A stretch of 64,000 bases of DNA from Diadophis punctatus similis (taxonomy: Eukaryota > Chordata > Lepidosauria > Squamata > Dipsadidae), in NCBI GenBank assembly GCA_023053685.1, contig JALIGW010000001.1, positions 70,709,740 to 70,773,739 on the forward strand, in the 5' to 3' direction. The notes under the pieces were generated by a model, which did no database searches, had not been told where the DNA came from, and worked only from the letters and a program-made list of their open reading frames with translations. Shown piece by piece: positions 1 through 9,850 of this stretch; the first letter of the stretch is position 1, and each line of letters starts with the position of its first letter. The position numbers and the translations under genes were made by a program.

Positions 1-63
1 CCTTCCTGTAACAGAAATGCAAGACCATAAAGGTAATTTAAAAGGTACCAGGATTGGCCCAAA

Positions 64-284
64 ACATTTCCCTCGCATAAACAAAGACACCAGCCAATTT
101 CTGCAGTCTTCTTGGCAAATTTCGGAAGTGGTTTTCCATTGCCTCATTCTTAGGGCTAAGAGAGAATGATCGGCTCAAGGCTATCCAACTGGTTTTGTTC
201 TTCAGATAGGACTAGCACTCACAATCTTCTAGCTTCTAGCCAGTACCTTAACCACTACAGCAGACTGGTTCTCTGCCCTGTACT
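64..284 (-). repeat. tRNA-headed SINE (Sauria-type), minus orientation
   Basis: Read on the minus strand, this begins with a SINE head (GAGAACCAG, then GTAGTGGTTAAGG). The diverged B-box region and the conserved body follow: AGCCCTAAGAATGAGGCAATGG, then CTGCAGAAATTGGCTGG. It shares its layout with the plus-strand SINE near 3.03 kb and is closely related to the copy at 61.78-62.00 kb. Such elements are transcribed by RNA polymerase III and mobilised by a LINE partner. The 3' tail differs from the usual family tail, so the subfamily is uncertain. Confidence 0.75.
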
Positions 285-306
285 ACTGAAGTTCAAAACT
301 CTAGTA

Positions 307-440
307 TATGGGTGTCAAACTCATGGCGGCACGTTGCTGTCATGTGACATTTTGTGATGTTTTTTCCCTTCACGGAGCTGGGATGGGCGTGGCCTGCACG
401 TGACACATCCAGCCCACAGACCACCAGTTTGACACCCCTG
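307..440. mobile_element. hAT-like MITE (GGGTGTCAAACT family)
   Basis: A non-autonomous element of about 134 bases. It is bounded by inverted ends: GGGTGTCAAACT on the left and AGTTTGACACCCCTG on the right. Flanking 8-mers CTCTAGTA and CTGTAGTA match at 7 of 8 positions, as expected for an old hAT target duplication. The interior is the reverse complement of the outer element at 26365-27117, so this is a repeat family. It has no coding capacity. Confidence 0.8.
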
Positions 441-448
441 CTGTAGTA

Positions 449-1557
449 GCACAGAGCCTGCAAAACTCTGTGTCCGTTTTCTTTGTGTTTTTCCTGCTTC
501 TGTCTTGGCAAATACTAATTCCCTATTTCTGTCTTTCTCTTTCTCTTCCTCTGTTATTGCTATTAGGAATATTGTGCCTTTTAAATGATAATAAATGTGT
601 AAACTAGCATTCTTCTTTTCTATAAAATACTTAGTGAAAAAAATAAAACATACCAATTGATCAGTTGACCAATTGATTAATTCTTAAGCTAATTTCTCCA
701 TGTTATTGAACTACTACTATATGTACATGACATCATGGGCAAAGATTGTTATGTTTCTGGGTTCATCAGGTCATTTTTTGTGAATAAAATAATGCCACTT
801 AGTTTAGAATTGATTTGTGAAAAGATTGGGTGGCAATGACATGTGTTCTAAACTATGTTTGATCACCACATCCTTTAAGACTAAATAGTGCTTGTCACTT
901 CTCAAAAATTTGAGAGCAAAAGTGCTTTGACATTTTTATCCAGCAAATTTAAATATTTTCTTCAAATTCAACCTTGCAATATTAATACAATCATTGGATA
1001 ATCAAATCACATTAATAATCCCCAGAATGTCATAAAAACAACTGCATACATTTTATATTTACTGGTGACTTCAACAGAAATAGTAATACTGTGCTATATA
1101 TCTGTTAGTAGAATAGTATTTTACACATTTTTAAATTTATGGCTGATCTTTTGTTTTGAAAGAAAGGGAATGACTTTCAGGATTGTATCTCATTTGTTAG
1201 CCTAAAGGCAATCTGAAGCTACTATCAAGGTTTAAGGAGGTCCATTTGTCAGCTGAAGGGTATGAGTTGGACAATAAAGGAAATGGTCAAATCAGCCATC
1301 AATTCCTTATTGCCTCTGGTTTAGCTAGGAGATTTAGATTGCATTCTTCAGACAATCTTGTCAAGCCAAGTTCTATTTACTGGGAAAAGTGTTTTTGCTA
1401 GATGCTGATCATTGTGGATTATGGTTAATAAGCTTCCTTTATTTTGCATTTTGTATGAAAGTTTACTTATGATGTCATGATTTAACATCTGAGATGGGAT
1501 AAGTGGTACATACAGTAGATTTACCAATTTTCAATGAAAACAATTTAACAGACTTTA
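449..1557. other. gene-free AT-rich stretch
   Basis: I see no supportable gene, RNA or recognisable repeat. The short open frames here lack codon structure and splice context. Confidence 0.6.
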
Positions 1558-2219
1558 TACAAATAGTCCCTATTTAGTGACTTTCTTGGATAGTGGAAAG
1601 TTGCAATGGTGATGAAAAAGTCATTTTGTCACTAATTCTTGCGTGTACAAGTGTGTAAAGCAAAGCAAAGCTGAAGTAAGATCATAAGCACAGCCAAGGT
1701 TTCATTTAGTGACAATGTCAGTTCTGCCATGTTCTGCTTGACGCCCTGTTGGCATCCAGCCAACAAATGCTAAGGGGGAGGGGGCAAGGGAACAAATGGG
1801 CAATAAACATGTATGGGGCAGAGATGGGAAATAGGGAAGGGGATGACAGAGATAGACAGAATCAGCCTGTGCCAGTCTTCAAGGACATGAGGCCTTGAGG
1901 ACGGAATGTGGATTGCTCCGAACATCCAAACAATTCTCAAAACACCTATGCCGCTCTCCATTGGCGGAAGATGAACTGGTGGAGGGGGGAGGGCCAGGAT
2001 GAGGGGGAAATTTTGTAACCTTTTGCGTGGGAACCTTAGTTCTAGCCTGACTTTATTGCAGACAGCAACCTTTAGTAAAATAACCTATCACTTCAACCAA
2101 ATGGAGTCAAGGGTCTTTCTTTCCTAAGGGATCTGACTGTAGCAGGTCTGACAGACAGCTTTGCTTAACAACCAGGTTGATGGTCCCCAGTTGTGGTTGC
2201 TAAATGAGAACTATCTGTA
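1558..2219. mobile_element. TIR-bearing squamate MITE (AGTCC family), split by an LTR
   Basis: The left part (to 1715) and the right part (from 2154) together match the element at 6790-7000. Shared blocks include AGCTGAAGTAAGATCATAAG and ACAGCTTTGCTTAA, and the ends read AATAGTCC and AACTATCTGTA. The same family occurs at 27.2-27.6 kb and 55.6-56.0 kb. A solo LTR interrupts this copy. Confidence 0.7.
1716..2153 (+). mobile_element. solo LTR inserted in a MITE
   Basis: About 438 bases, starting TGTCAGTTCTGCC and ending GCAGGTCTGACA. This gives the TG...CA termini typical of LTRs. The flanking 5-mers GACAA and GACAG match at 4 of 5 positions. The related MITE at 6790-7000 reads straight through this point and so serves as an empty-site control for both boundaries. 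I see no internal coding region. Whether it is gypsy-type or retroviral cannot be settled here, and the strand call is tentative. Confidence 0.7.
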
Positions 2220-3026
2220 TTCAAATTCAGTATGCAACAGAACATCCCAAAGCTGTGATCTTTAACTCCTTGTCCAGCAGAACATTTGCTGAGATGTGAA
2301 TTTCACGAACTTTTCATGATTAATAGAGAATTCTGGAATCTCCATTCTATAGACAATTAGGTTCCTCACATATTGTAAACAGGAATTATAAAGCCATTTT
2401 GTGCTGACTTCTGCTTTATTAACTGTGTATTTTCACTATAAACAAAATATAACCCATGTTATCAAAAATAAGATAATTGGCATTTGCTATGATTACCGGT
2501 CAGCATTTATTGTGCACCTATGTGAAAGTTGTACTCTCTTTAACTGGGCATAACCTTATATTCTGTCCCTAGTGCTGTTCAAATAAACCTGGCTCAAGTT
2601 GATCATGTAGTCTCCACTCATAAATTGGGTCCTGGGGATTTTTCCACTTCACTAGGCAGCTCCAATAGCTGAACGAAGTTATTGTGTATGTGTTGCATGT
2701 GCAGAAGGAGCCCTTTCTAGTTGTTGGAACAGCCAGAGGAAGCAGTTGGTGCAGAACAAGTAAAGCAACATGAGCACTTCCCTTTTGGAAATGGGGTAGA
2801 ATTGCTTCATAAAGCAGCATAGGAGGAGTGCTTTGCTTGAAGCCATGTGATATGAAATGCCCTTGCAGATTTTGCACAGGTTAATTATTTACTCAGAAGT
2901 AAACCTCAACAAAATCAATGGGTTATATCATCAGGAAAATGCACTAGGTTTCCATGCAAATAGTCTGTACACTGTCCTCAATTTAAGACCATAATGCTAA
3001 AAATATCTAACATTTATATGTTTTAG
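2220..3026. other. gene-free stretch
   Basis: No gene or clear repeat is supported. A minus-strand open frame near 2569-2877 shows no similarity that I recognise. Confidence 0.55.
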
Positions 3027-3222
3027 ATTGGAGATTCAGTTTGGTGCAGTGGTTAAAGCATCAGACCAGAAACTGGGAGATGGTGAGTTCTAGTCCTGCC
3101 TTGGGCCAATCGTTGTCTCTCAGCCCTAGGAAGGAGGCAATGGTGAGCTACTTATGAAAAATCTTGCCTAGAAAGTTGCAGGATCTTGTTCAGGCAGACT
3201 CCAAGAATTGGACACAATGGAA
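3027..3222 (+). repeat. Sauria-type SINE, plus orientation
   Basis: A tRNA-related head (CAGTTTGGTGCAGTGGTTAA) is followed by a polymerase III B-box-like motif (GAGTTCTAGTCC at 3085-3096). The body reads TTGGGCCAAT, CTCTCAGCCC and GGAGGCAATGG. The 3' region has CAGGCAGACTCCAAGAATTGG, the LINE-shared tail known for this squamate SINE family. It is diverged and has no function of its own. Confidence 0.85.
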
Positions 3223-3428
3223 TTGTGTATATATGTGTGTTTCTGTGTACATATATACTACACATTTTCTTAGTTTTCATAGAGAAAAATATATATTAAA
3301 ATGTATGATAAAATTAAAATATGTTCTTTTTTTCAAAAATATTTAAATAGTGTTTGAAAAATACTGCATTATTTGCGTAGAAAGCTCTCATCTCCCCTTA
3401 TAATTCCAATGTTGGCCTGTCTTCTATC

Positions 3429-3433
<5 letters not shown>

Positions 3434-3482
<49 letters not shown>
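3434..3482. repeat. (CA)n microsatellite
   Basis: An uninterrupted CA dinucleotide run of about 49 bases. Confidence 0.97.
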
Positions 3483-3484
<2 letters not shown>

Positions 3485-5404
3485 TTTAAAAATCTTTTAA
3501 AAAATTAAATGTTGGAATGCTCAGTAGAATTGCATTTATTTGTCAGATCACGAAGTTCTCATAACATTTCTCAGCCTTAATAACACATCTGCTCTTAAAA
3601 TGTGGTCTCTTGGTAATAGCTGGCTGAAAGTGTCTGAATTTAGGGATTATTTGAGACAACAGATTTCCTTCTATTTGGAATTGAATGAGGCATCTGCTCC
3701 CTCACCGTTGGCTTTATGGGATATTCTCAAGGCAATCATAAAAGGGCAGATCATTTTGTACATTATAGGGAGGGGGGGGGAAGACCTCTGTTGATAATTA
3801 TGAGAGTTGGAAAGGTAAATTGGGGACCTATAGAAATATCACTTTAAAACTGGTTACATCACAGAATGTCCACCTATTTCAGGAAAAAGAAAAAGGCTAA
3901 TATTGATCATGAATGGGACACAGTAAAATGTTAAAGCCAAGAGTAGGAAATGGAACAAAGAAAGCAGCACAGGGCTGGAGGGAACCTGGAAGTAATTTGC
4001 TTTGTACCTCTGGAAAAAAAATGCCTGATTCATATAAGGATGAATAGTTAGTCATGGAGTGAGTAGACTGCTTGCCAATATTTATAATTATGTATATTGT
4101 TGGGGAGAGGCCATAGTTAAATAGAATTGGATTATGGTACTGAAAATTGTAGCATATTAGAAATATTTAACATAAAACCAAAAGCAATCCCATATAAAGC
4201 TGAGAGATAAGTTTCTAAATTCAAGACTTTACCTGTAGAGTAATGGGCTGCAGCTCATCATGTAATTTGCTGAAATTGATACTAGAACAATTGATTTCCT
4301 GCAAGAATTGACTTGAAACAGATAGTTTGAAAGTAAATTTAAAGTTCCAGATTGATAATATTCTCTCTTGTTTTTTAATAAAACTACTACTTGGTGGAGC
4401 TTGTCCTTCTGGGTCTTTGCTTCCCAATTCCCAGAGAAGCCACCCCTGGAATATTTTTCTCCTGTCCTCAAACAGGAGTCAATACTTGCCTTACACTCTT
4501 CACTTCATTCTCCAACTTCTCTGAAGCCTTTCATTTATTCCAGATATAAACTTTTCTTCTCCTCTCTTTCTCAATTTCTGTCCAATTTTTGTTTAGACTG
4601 GCAGCATGTTTCATAGCATCTCAGGAGATGGGTATCTCCCCCGCTTTACTAAGGCTCTAGTCCTCAACACTATATATCTCACTGCACTATGGGACTGCTG
4701 ACTCAAAATCTACCCACACCAGCCCTGGCCAGCAGCCAGGTCAGCTCATCAAGCCACCCATTAGAGCAGCTGCCATTGAGAAATATTGTGTTTTGTTAAT
4801 GTAAATTTATATTTGACAATTATGTGCTAAATTAAAATTAAGAATGTGTTATGAATGTTGGTTTTTTTAGAAGGTTATTAGTGTTTTAAGGTATTTTAAA
4901 GATTGATGTTACTCATTTAAATTTACAGAGGTTTTGTATTATATTATTATCTCTGTCCTAAAAAAAGTTGGTCATTTTTGTTATATATTTGTTTGTTGTA
5001 TTTTTGGCACTTTTTAACTTGTCCCTTTTTTTCTTATATGTTAGTTTGTATTTTAACGTTAGTTTGTTTTTAATCTAATAAAATAAATGTAATAAATATA
5101 TATTTTTAAAAAGAGCAAAAATGAACTATTTTTCTCCTTTTCCTCATTCCCATGTCTGACTTACACCAGAAAAACAGCAGCCAGGCCAGGCCAGAAAATC
5201 CATGTGCAACAGTGAGCATATTTAAATTTGTTTGCTTGAGTTGTCCGAAACAGTAAAGAGGACGAAGCAAAACACAAAAATGCTAGAAGAGTATAAAAGT
5301 GGGCAAGCTGTAAAGAAGAAAGAGAGAAAGAAGTGTAAACTAGACCAACAATGGTATTGTAAAGAAAATGTCATTAAACAGGTTAAAACAATTAAACTGG
5401 TTAA
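3483..5404. other. gene-free AT-rich stretch
   Basis: No supportable gene. Open frames around 3540, 4221-4616 and 5222-5450 are short, overlap on both strands and lack recognisable domains. Confidence 0.55.
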
Positions 5405-5511
5405 AACACCCAATGGAACGGCTTGCCTTCAGAAGTTGTGGGTGCTCTAACTCTGGAAATTTTAAAGAAGAGATTGGACAAGGATTTGTCTGAAATGGTG
5501 TAAGGCAGAGA

Positions 5512-5955
5512 TAGAGAACCTATGGCACACGTAGGGCAAGCGAGGCGTTGCCCTGTGTCAGCTCCAGCATGCATGCGTGCGCTGGCCAGCTGATTTTTGG
5601 CCTTCTTTTCGACCGTTTTCACTCTTCCCAGGCTTCAGGAAAGCCTCCTGAACCCTGGGGATGGCGAAAAGCGGCCCAACCAGAAGTTCATTTCCGAACT
5701 TCCGGTTGGCGCGTTGGGCCATTTTTCACCATCCCCAGGCTTCAGGAGGCTTTCCTGAACCTTGGGGAGAGCGAAAAACAGCCCAATGGGCCTACTGGAT
5801 GTCCGGAGGCTCCAGTGAGGCCTGTGCACATGCAGGGGGGGCAGCACGGGGGTGGTGCACATGCATGGGGTGAGGGCATTGCATTATGGGTGTGGGTGTG
5901 TGCATGCACCCTTTTGTCAACCGAGCCAAAAAGGATCTCCATAACTCCATAACTA
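5512..5955. mobile_element. hAT-like MITE with an internal tandem duplication
   Basis: The element lies inside the CR1 3' end, starting at GAGAACCTATGGCACACG and ending near CCAAAAAGGATCTCC. Its middle holds two diverged copies of a roughly 110-base unit containing CCCAGGCTTCAGGA (about 5628 and 5733). The ends are imperfect and no clean 8-base duplication is visible, so the hAT assignment is inferred from style and context. Confidence 0.55.
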
Positions 5956-5989
5956 GGGTCTCCTGCTTCAGCTGGGGGTTGGACTACAA

Positions 5990-6262
5990 CAGGGGTGGGT
6001 TTCTACCAGTGCGGTCCAGTGCGCAGCTCCGGTAGGGACCTGCCGATTACGCAATTTGCGCGAGACTGAACCGGTGCCATCTTCACCGGACAGTTGCGCG
6101 CGTCGCCATCTTTTTAAAAGAATTTTTTGGCTTTTTTGCTTCTGCGCATGCGCAGAAGCAAAATCTCACCGAAATCGTGCGACATAGCAAGTGCACGCGC
6201 ACACGAAACGTGGAGATGCATGCGCAGCGCACCAGTATCGGTAAGTAAGCAACCCTCCCCTG
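5990..6262. mobile_element. hAT-like MITE carrying an NRF1-like palindrome
   Basis: A 273-base element starting CAGGGGTGGGTTTCTACC and ending ACCCTCCCCTG. Its flanking 8-mers are GACTACAA (5982-5989) and GACTAGAA (6263-6270), matching 7 of 8. It sits inside the CR1 tail. Positions 6134-6163 form a perfect 30-base palindrome centred on GCGCATGCGC. It is related to the elements at 22636-22766, 26460-27080 and 32533-32877. Confidence 0.85.
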
Positions 6263-6789
6263 GACTAGAAGACCTCCAAGTTCCCTTCCAACTCTGTTAT
6301 TGTTATAAGCATCCTAAAGTAATAAGGAACGGGGACTGGATAATCTTTCTCTGAAGCAGAAGGAAAGGAGAAACAATTTATAAGAAATACAAAGCAGTAA
6401 AAGAGAAAAAGTGTAATATCTTCTCTTTCTAGTCCCTTCTCTGTAAGCAAATGGGGGAAGAACATTTTTTGAGGAACATTGGTTTAACAGAGACTTAAAG
6501 TTCCAGCCTATTTGGTTCTCATTGAAAATTTGAGACCTGCTGAATGGAATATGAACATCCTTATGTAACATAAAACCAAGAACTTTGAGTATTTGGGGGC
6601 TTATAATAAAGTTTCTTTTCGGGGGGAAAAAAGTCAACTTCCATTCATTCCTGTCTTCTGAGTAAGATATTTGATTCCAAAGCTCAAGCCAACAAAAAAA
6701 ATTAGTCCAGTTGCCATGATTCAATTTTCGGACAACTCTACCTGGATGACTTGAGAATCTTCATCGACATATTGATTCCAAAGCCTTTA

Positions 6790-7000
6790 CAGGTGGTCCT
6801 TGGTTAGCAACCGCTTTGTTTAATGACAGTTCACAGTTATGGCAGTGATGAAGAAGTAACTGTGCATCTAGTTTTCACATTTATGACCTGTGCAGGTCTG
6901 TAAAAGAAAAGAAAGCTGAAGTAAGATCATAAGCACAGTCAATGATTGCACTTACCAACAGCTTTGCTTAATAACTGAGTTGCCAGTCCCTGTTGTGTTC
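6790..7000. mobile_element. TIR-bearing squamate MITE, internally shortened copy
   Basis: It begins TACAGGTGGTCCTTGG and continues TTAGCAACC, then AGCTGAAGTAAGATCATAAG, and ends near AACTGAGTTGCCAGTCCC. It is the same family as 1558-2219, and the body resembles those at 27226 and 55636. The TA before CAGG suggests a Tc1/mariner-style target, which is inference. Confidence 0.65.
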
Positions 7001-8128
7001 ACAGTACACTAGGCTAAAATGTGGCTGGCTAGTTAGTGCTTAGAAATCTTTCTAACTGTTTACTGAAAATAGAATCAAGGTCTGTTGGCTAGATGTCCCT
7101 TCCATCTACAGTTCCTGTCCAATTTAGGGAGAGGAGGGAAACCCTATTAGGCAGTCTAAACCTTTTGATTCAGTTGGTTTAAGCACAATAATAATCACTG
7201 TTCTTTACACCAGTTAAAATATTTTTCCATTAGGGAGATCATATCCACTTTTTTGTATTTAATTATTTAGCTATCAAAAACCTGGGGTAATAAGATACTG
7301 GCTAAACCCACATTCTTTCAAGACACTATATTATTAATATATATCTACATGATGTATATTTTTTGCTCATGGAAGGTTCCAGAAAATGTGGAAAAATACT
7401 TCTTTTCCACAGGCCACCTACTTCTGGGAATAAAGACCAGTTCAAATGGATTTCATAGAACTGCTGATTTATTGATTTATCAAACCACAAGGTGGAATTT
7501 TTTTAATGTATACCACGAATAGACTGTTGCCATGTGGATTTTGAATCTACTGTATGTTTTACAGTGTATGCATTTTTTTTCCTGAGAAAGGTTTACCTAA
7601 TCAATACTCTTTCTGTAAAATCTATTTTATCTTATAGCTCTGATGTACATTTTTAAAGAAAATAATGTGCTGATTTTTCTCTAAAAAAGTACGTAAAGTA
7701 CTCTGACGTATGATCTTTTTAGTGAAAAATTATGGATTGTACAGACTTCTTACCTTTGCTATCAAGCATTATCAAACTCTCTTTTGACAAATTCTGACAT
7801 TGTGGTCCAAAAGAAAGAACCTCAAAAGATGGAAACACAATCAAACTTGTTTTCATCACTCTAATTTGGCTCTGAACATTTTGTTTGCTACTACTGTTAC
7901 TGACAAGGAGGCCCATGGAGGATATACTGATGCAGAAGGATGCTCACCAGGCCATCGCCATCATTAGGCAGAATGAGGCAGCTCTCTCAGGAAGCAAAAA
8001 ACAGAAAGCTGCAAAAAAAAAAAAAATTGGAAACAAAGTTACTGTATGCTTCCCAAGCTAGCATAATATTTTGTGATGAAGTGGGAATGCTGTCCCCTCG
8101 CCAACATGCAACAAATACTACTGCAATT
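7001..8128. other. gene-free stretch
   Basis: No gene is supported. A run of 13 A at about 8013-8027 follows unrecognised sequence (GGCAGAATGAGGCAGCTCTC). It could be the tail of an old retro-insertion, but no source gene is recognised. Confidence 0.5.
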
Positions 8129-8210
8129 ACGTATTTTTCGGAGTATAAGATGCACCTTTTTACCCCCCAAAAGAGGGTCAAAAACTGGGTGCGTCTTATA
8201 CACCGAATGG
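8129..8210. mobile_element. TIR-type MITE end (GTATTTTTCGGAGTATAAGA)
   Basis: GTATTTTTCGGAGTATAAGA opens the segment, and GTGCGTCTTATACACCGAA faces it in inverted orientation about 50 bases later. The first motif is the terminus of the complete element at 25684-26034. This is a truncated or rearranged copy whose second boundary is unclear. Confidence 0.6.
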
Positions 8211-8234
8211 TGCATTTTGGGGGGGGGGAGTTGA

Positions 8235-8706
8235 TACAACCCTGCCTTAGTCGCCGGCAGTGGTGGCGGACCGCAGGGACGCTGCTGCCACAGCCAACGC
8301 TGCCGCCGGAGTGCAGGGACGCTGCCACAGCCGCCACAGCTGCCGGACCACATGGATGCCGCCTCCGCCGGACCACAGGGCCGCCGCAGCCGCCCCTGTT
8401 GCAGCCCCCGCCCCCACTGCAGGATCCGATGCCGACGCAGTCAGTGGTGGGGGTTTTGGGCAGTAGCGGCGGTGGCAGCTTGCTTCAGGGGATGCCGGCT
8501 GGGACAGCAGTGGGGGCGGGGACAGCGGCGGCATCTGGGACAGCATCTGGGACAGCGGCCGCCGCTGTCCCCGCCCCCACCGCTGTCCCAGCCGCTGTCC
8601 CAGCTGCCGCCGCTGTCCCCACCCCCACCGCTGTCCCAGCTGGCGTCCCCGCCAGTACCCGAAGCGAGCCGCCACCGCCGTTATTGCCCAAAACCCCCAC
8701 CACCGC
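8235..8706. repeat. GC-rich block with a long inverted repeat
   Basis: Extremely GC-rich and built from GCCGCC/GCTGTCCC-like units. The arm at about 8446-8488 (GTGGGGGTTTTGGGCA, GCGGCGGTGGC) recurs inverted at about 8658-8700. The sequence between them is also largely self-complementary (GGGACAGC against GCTGTCCC). Long open frames occur on both strands, but they are explained by composition. They encode Ala/Pro/Gly-rich strings with no domain. Confidence 0.8.
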
Positions 8707-8870
8707 CTGAAGCCTTCCCCCATGTGCTTTCACCCACGCTCTGCCTGGGAAAGGGGCTTGCAGTGTTTTCGTTTCAGTGATCTGGAAAGAAGGAAATTGC
8801 TAACGGGGACAAGAGAGGGGGACTCTCATGCTTGGCTAAACTGGTCTAAATGCAATGGTTAATACTGGGA

Positions 8871-8994
8871 GGGTGTGCACAAGCAGGAAGACCCTCCTCA
8901 AGCGAGCAGCCACCTGCCCCGCATGCACCTTTGCTACGCTTTGGCTGAGCCCGGCTACTCGCTTGAGGAGGGTTTTTCCGCTTGTGTGCACCCT
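8871..8994. repeat. inverted repeat, arms about 41 bases
   Basis: The left arm contains CCCTCCTCAAGCGAG (8871-8913). The right arm contains CTCGCTTGAGGAGGG (8954-8994), with GAGGGTGTGCACAAGC mirrored by GCTTGTGTGCACCCTC at the outer ends. The roughly 40-base spacer is unique. It looks like part of an unclassified foldback element. Confidence 0.8.
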
Positions 8995-8999
8995 CCTGG

Positions 9000-9709
9000 C
9001 CCCACCAGAGCTGTTCAGGGATTTGTGAGAGGAGAAGGAGGGGGAGGGGGAGGAGGAGGGGGAGGGAAGCCTCCGCTGCGGCTCGCACTCGTTCCTCAGC
9101 CAGCCTGGATTTCCAAAAAGAAGAAAGAAAACGAGTAGCAAAGAGCCCCAAAGAGAGCTCGCCGGCTTTCCGAGAGAGAAGAGAGAGAGAGAGACAGGGA
9201 GCGAGAGAGAGTGAGAGAGATATACATGCACACGCACACAGACATAGACACACATAGAGAGGTGGGGGAGACCAGCTGATGGGTGAGCCTCTTTGGCAAG
9301 GGCCCTCTGGCTTTCTCCAAGCCTGACCCCCAGGGTGCGCGTGCGAGATTTGGCGGGACCAGCCCCCTTTTCCTACTGCTCTGAGCTTCTTAAAGCTGTG
9401 GCTGGGTGATCTCCCTTTCCGTTGTCCCCTCCTCCCAGATCCCATTCCCACCCCGCCAGCCCTCATGTTAGCAAGGCCAGCGTCGGTCGCGGCTGGGTCG
9501 GGCCAGTGTCTCAGGGTGGAGAGAAGGTTGAGCATCTCCCCAAGCGACCAAGGCATGCCCAGCAACAACAAGGGCTGGAAGAAGCTCCAGCAAGAGTGAG
9601 GCACCAGAGAATCAGCCCCAGCCACTTCTCCATCCCCCGCTGTCGCCCTTACCTTATCAGGCCAGGCAAGGAGTGACTGGGAGGGAAGGGTGAGGGTGGG
9701 GCTAGCCAG
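9000..9709. other. GC- and purine-rich low-complexity DNA
   Basis: Contains GGAGGG runs at 9029-9066 and a GA/CA-rich tract at 9171-9260. A minus-strand open frame of 328 codons covers about 8846-9832. It is rich in Ser, Leu and Arg, matches no domain I know, crosses the inverted repeat and the adjacent MITE, and is judged spurious. Confidence 0.5.
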
Positions 9710-9850
9710 TGATGGGACAGGGAGCTGCAGCAGAGGGCCCAAAGAGCCGCATGTGGCTCTGGAGCCGCGGGTTGATGACACCCAGAATAGGGTTTCCTGC
9801 CTGAGCAGCGGGTTGGAGTAGAAGCCCTCCAAGGTCGCTTCCTATTCTGT
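9710..9850 (+). mobile_element. hAT-like MITE fragment next to a CR1 3' tail
   Basis: About 9714-9782 carries the hairpin AGAGCCGCATGTGGCTCT and GCGGGTTGATGACACCC, in the style of a hAT terminus. From about 9785 the sequence is CR1 3' tail: GGGTTTCCTGCC, GCGGGTTGGAGTAGAAG, CCTCCAAGGTC. The MITE probably inserted into the CR1, as at 5.5-6.3 kb. Confidence 0.6.

Larger units (their letters stand above)
5405..6305 (+). mobile_element. CR1-like LINE 3' end, broken by two MITEs
   Basis: The CR1 3' region can be followed in three pieces: 5405-5511 (AGAAGAGATTGGACAAGG, GTCTGAAATGG), about 5957-5989 (GGGTCTCCTGCTTCAGC, GGGGGTTGGAC) and 6263-6305 (CTAGAAGACCTCCAAG, CCCTTCCAACTCTG). These are successive parts of the conserved CR1 3' tail. 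Two hAT-like elements separate them. Only the non-coding 3' end survives. Confidence 0.8.

Noticed and set aside
7940..8723. 256-codon plus-strand frame and overlapping frames on both strands
   Set aside because: All arise from the GC-rich inverted-repeat block; the translations are Ala/Pro/Gly strings.
8846..9832. 328-codon minus-strand open frame
   Set aside because: It crosses an inverted repeat, GA-rich low-complexity DNA and a MITE terminus; composition is biased and no domain is recognisable.
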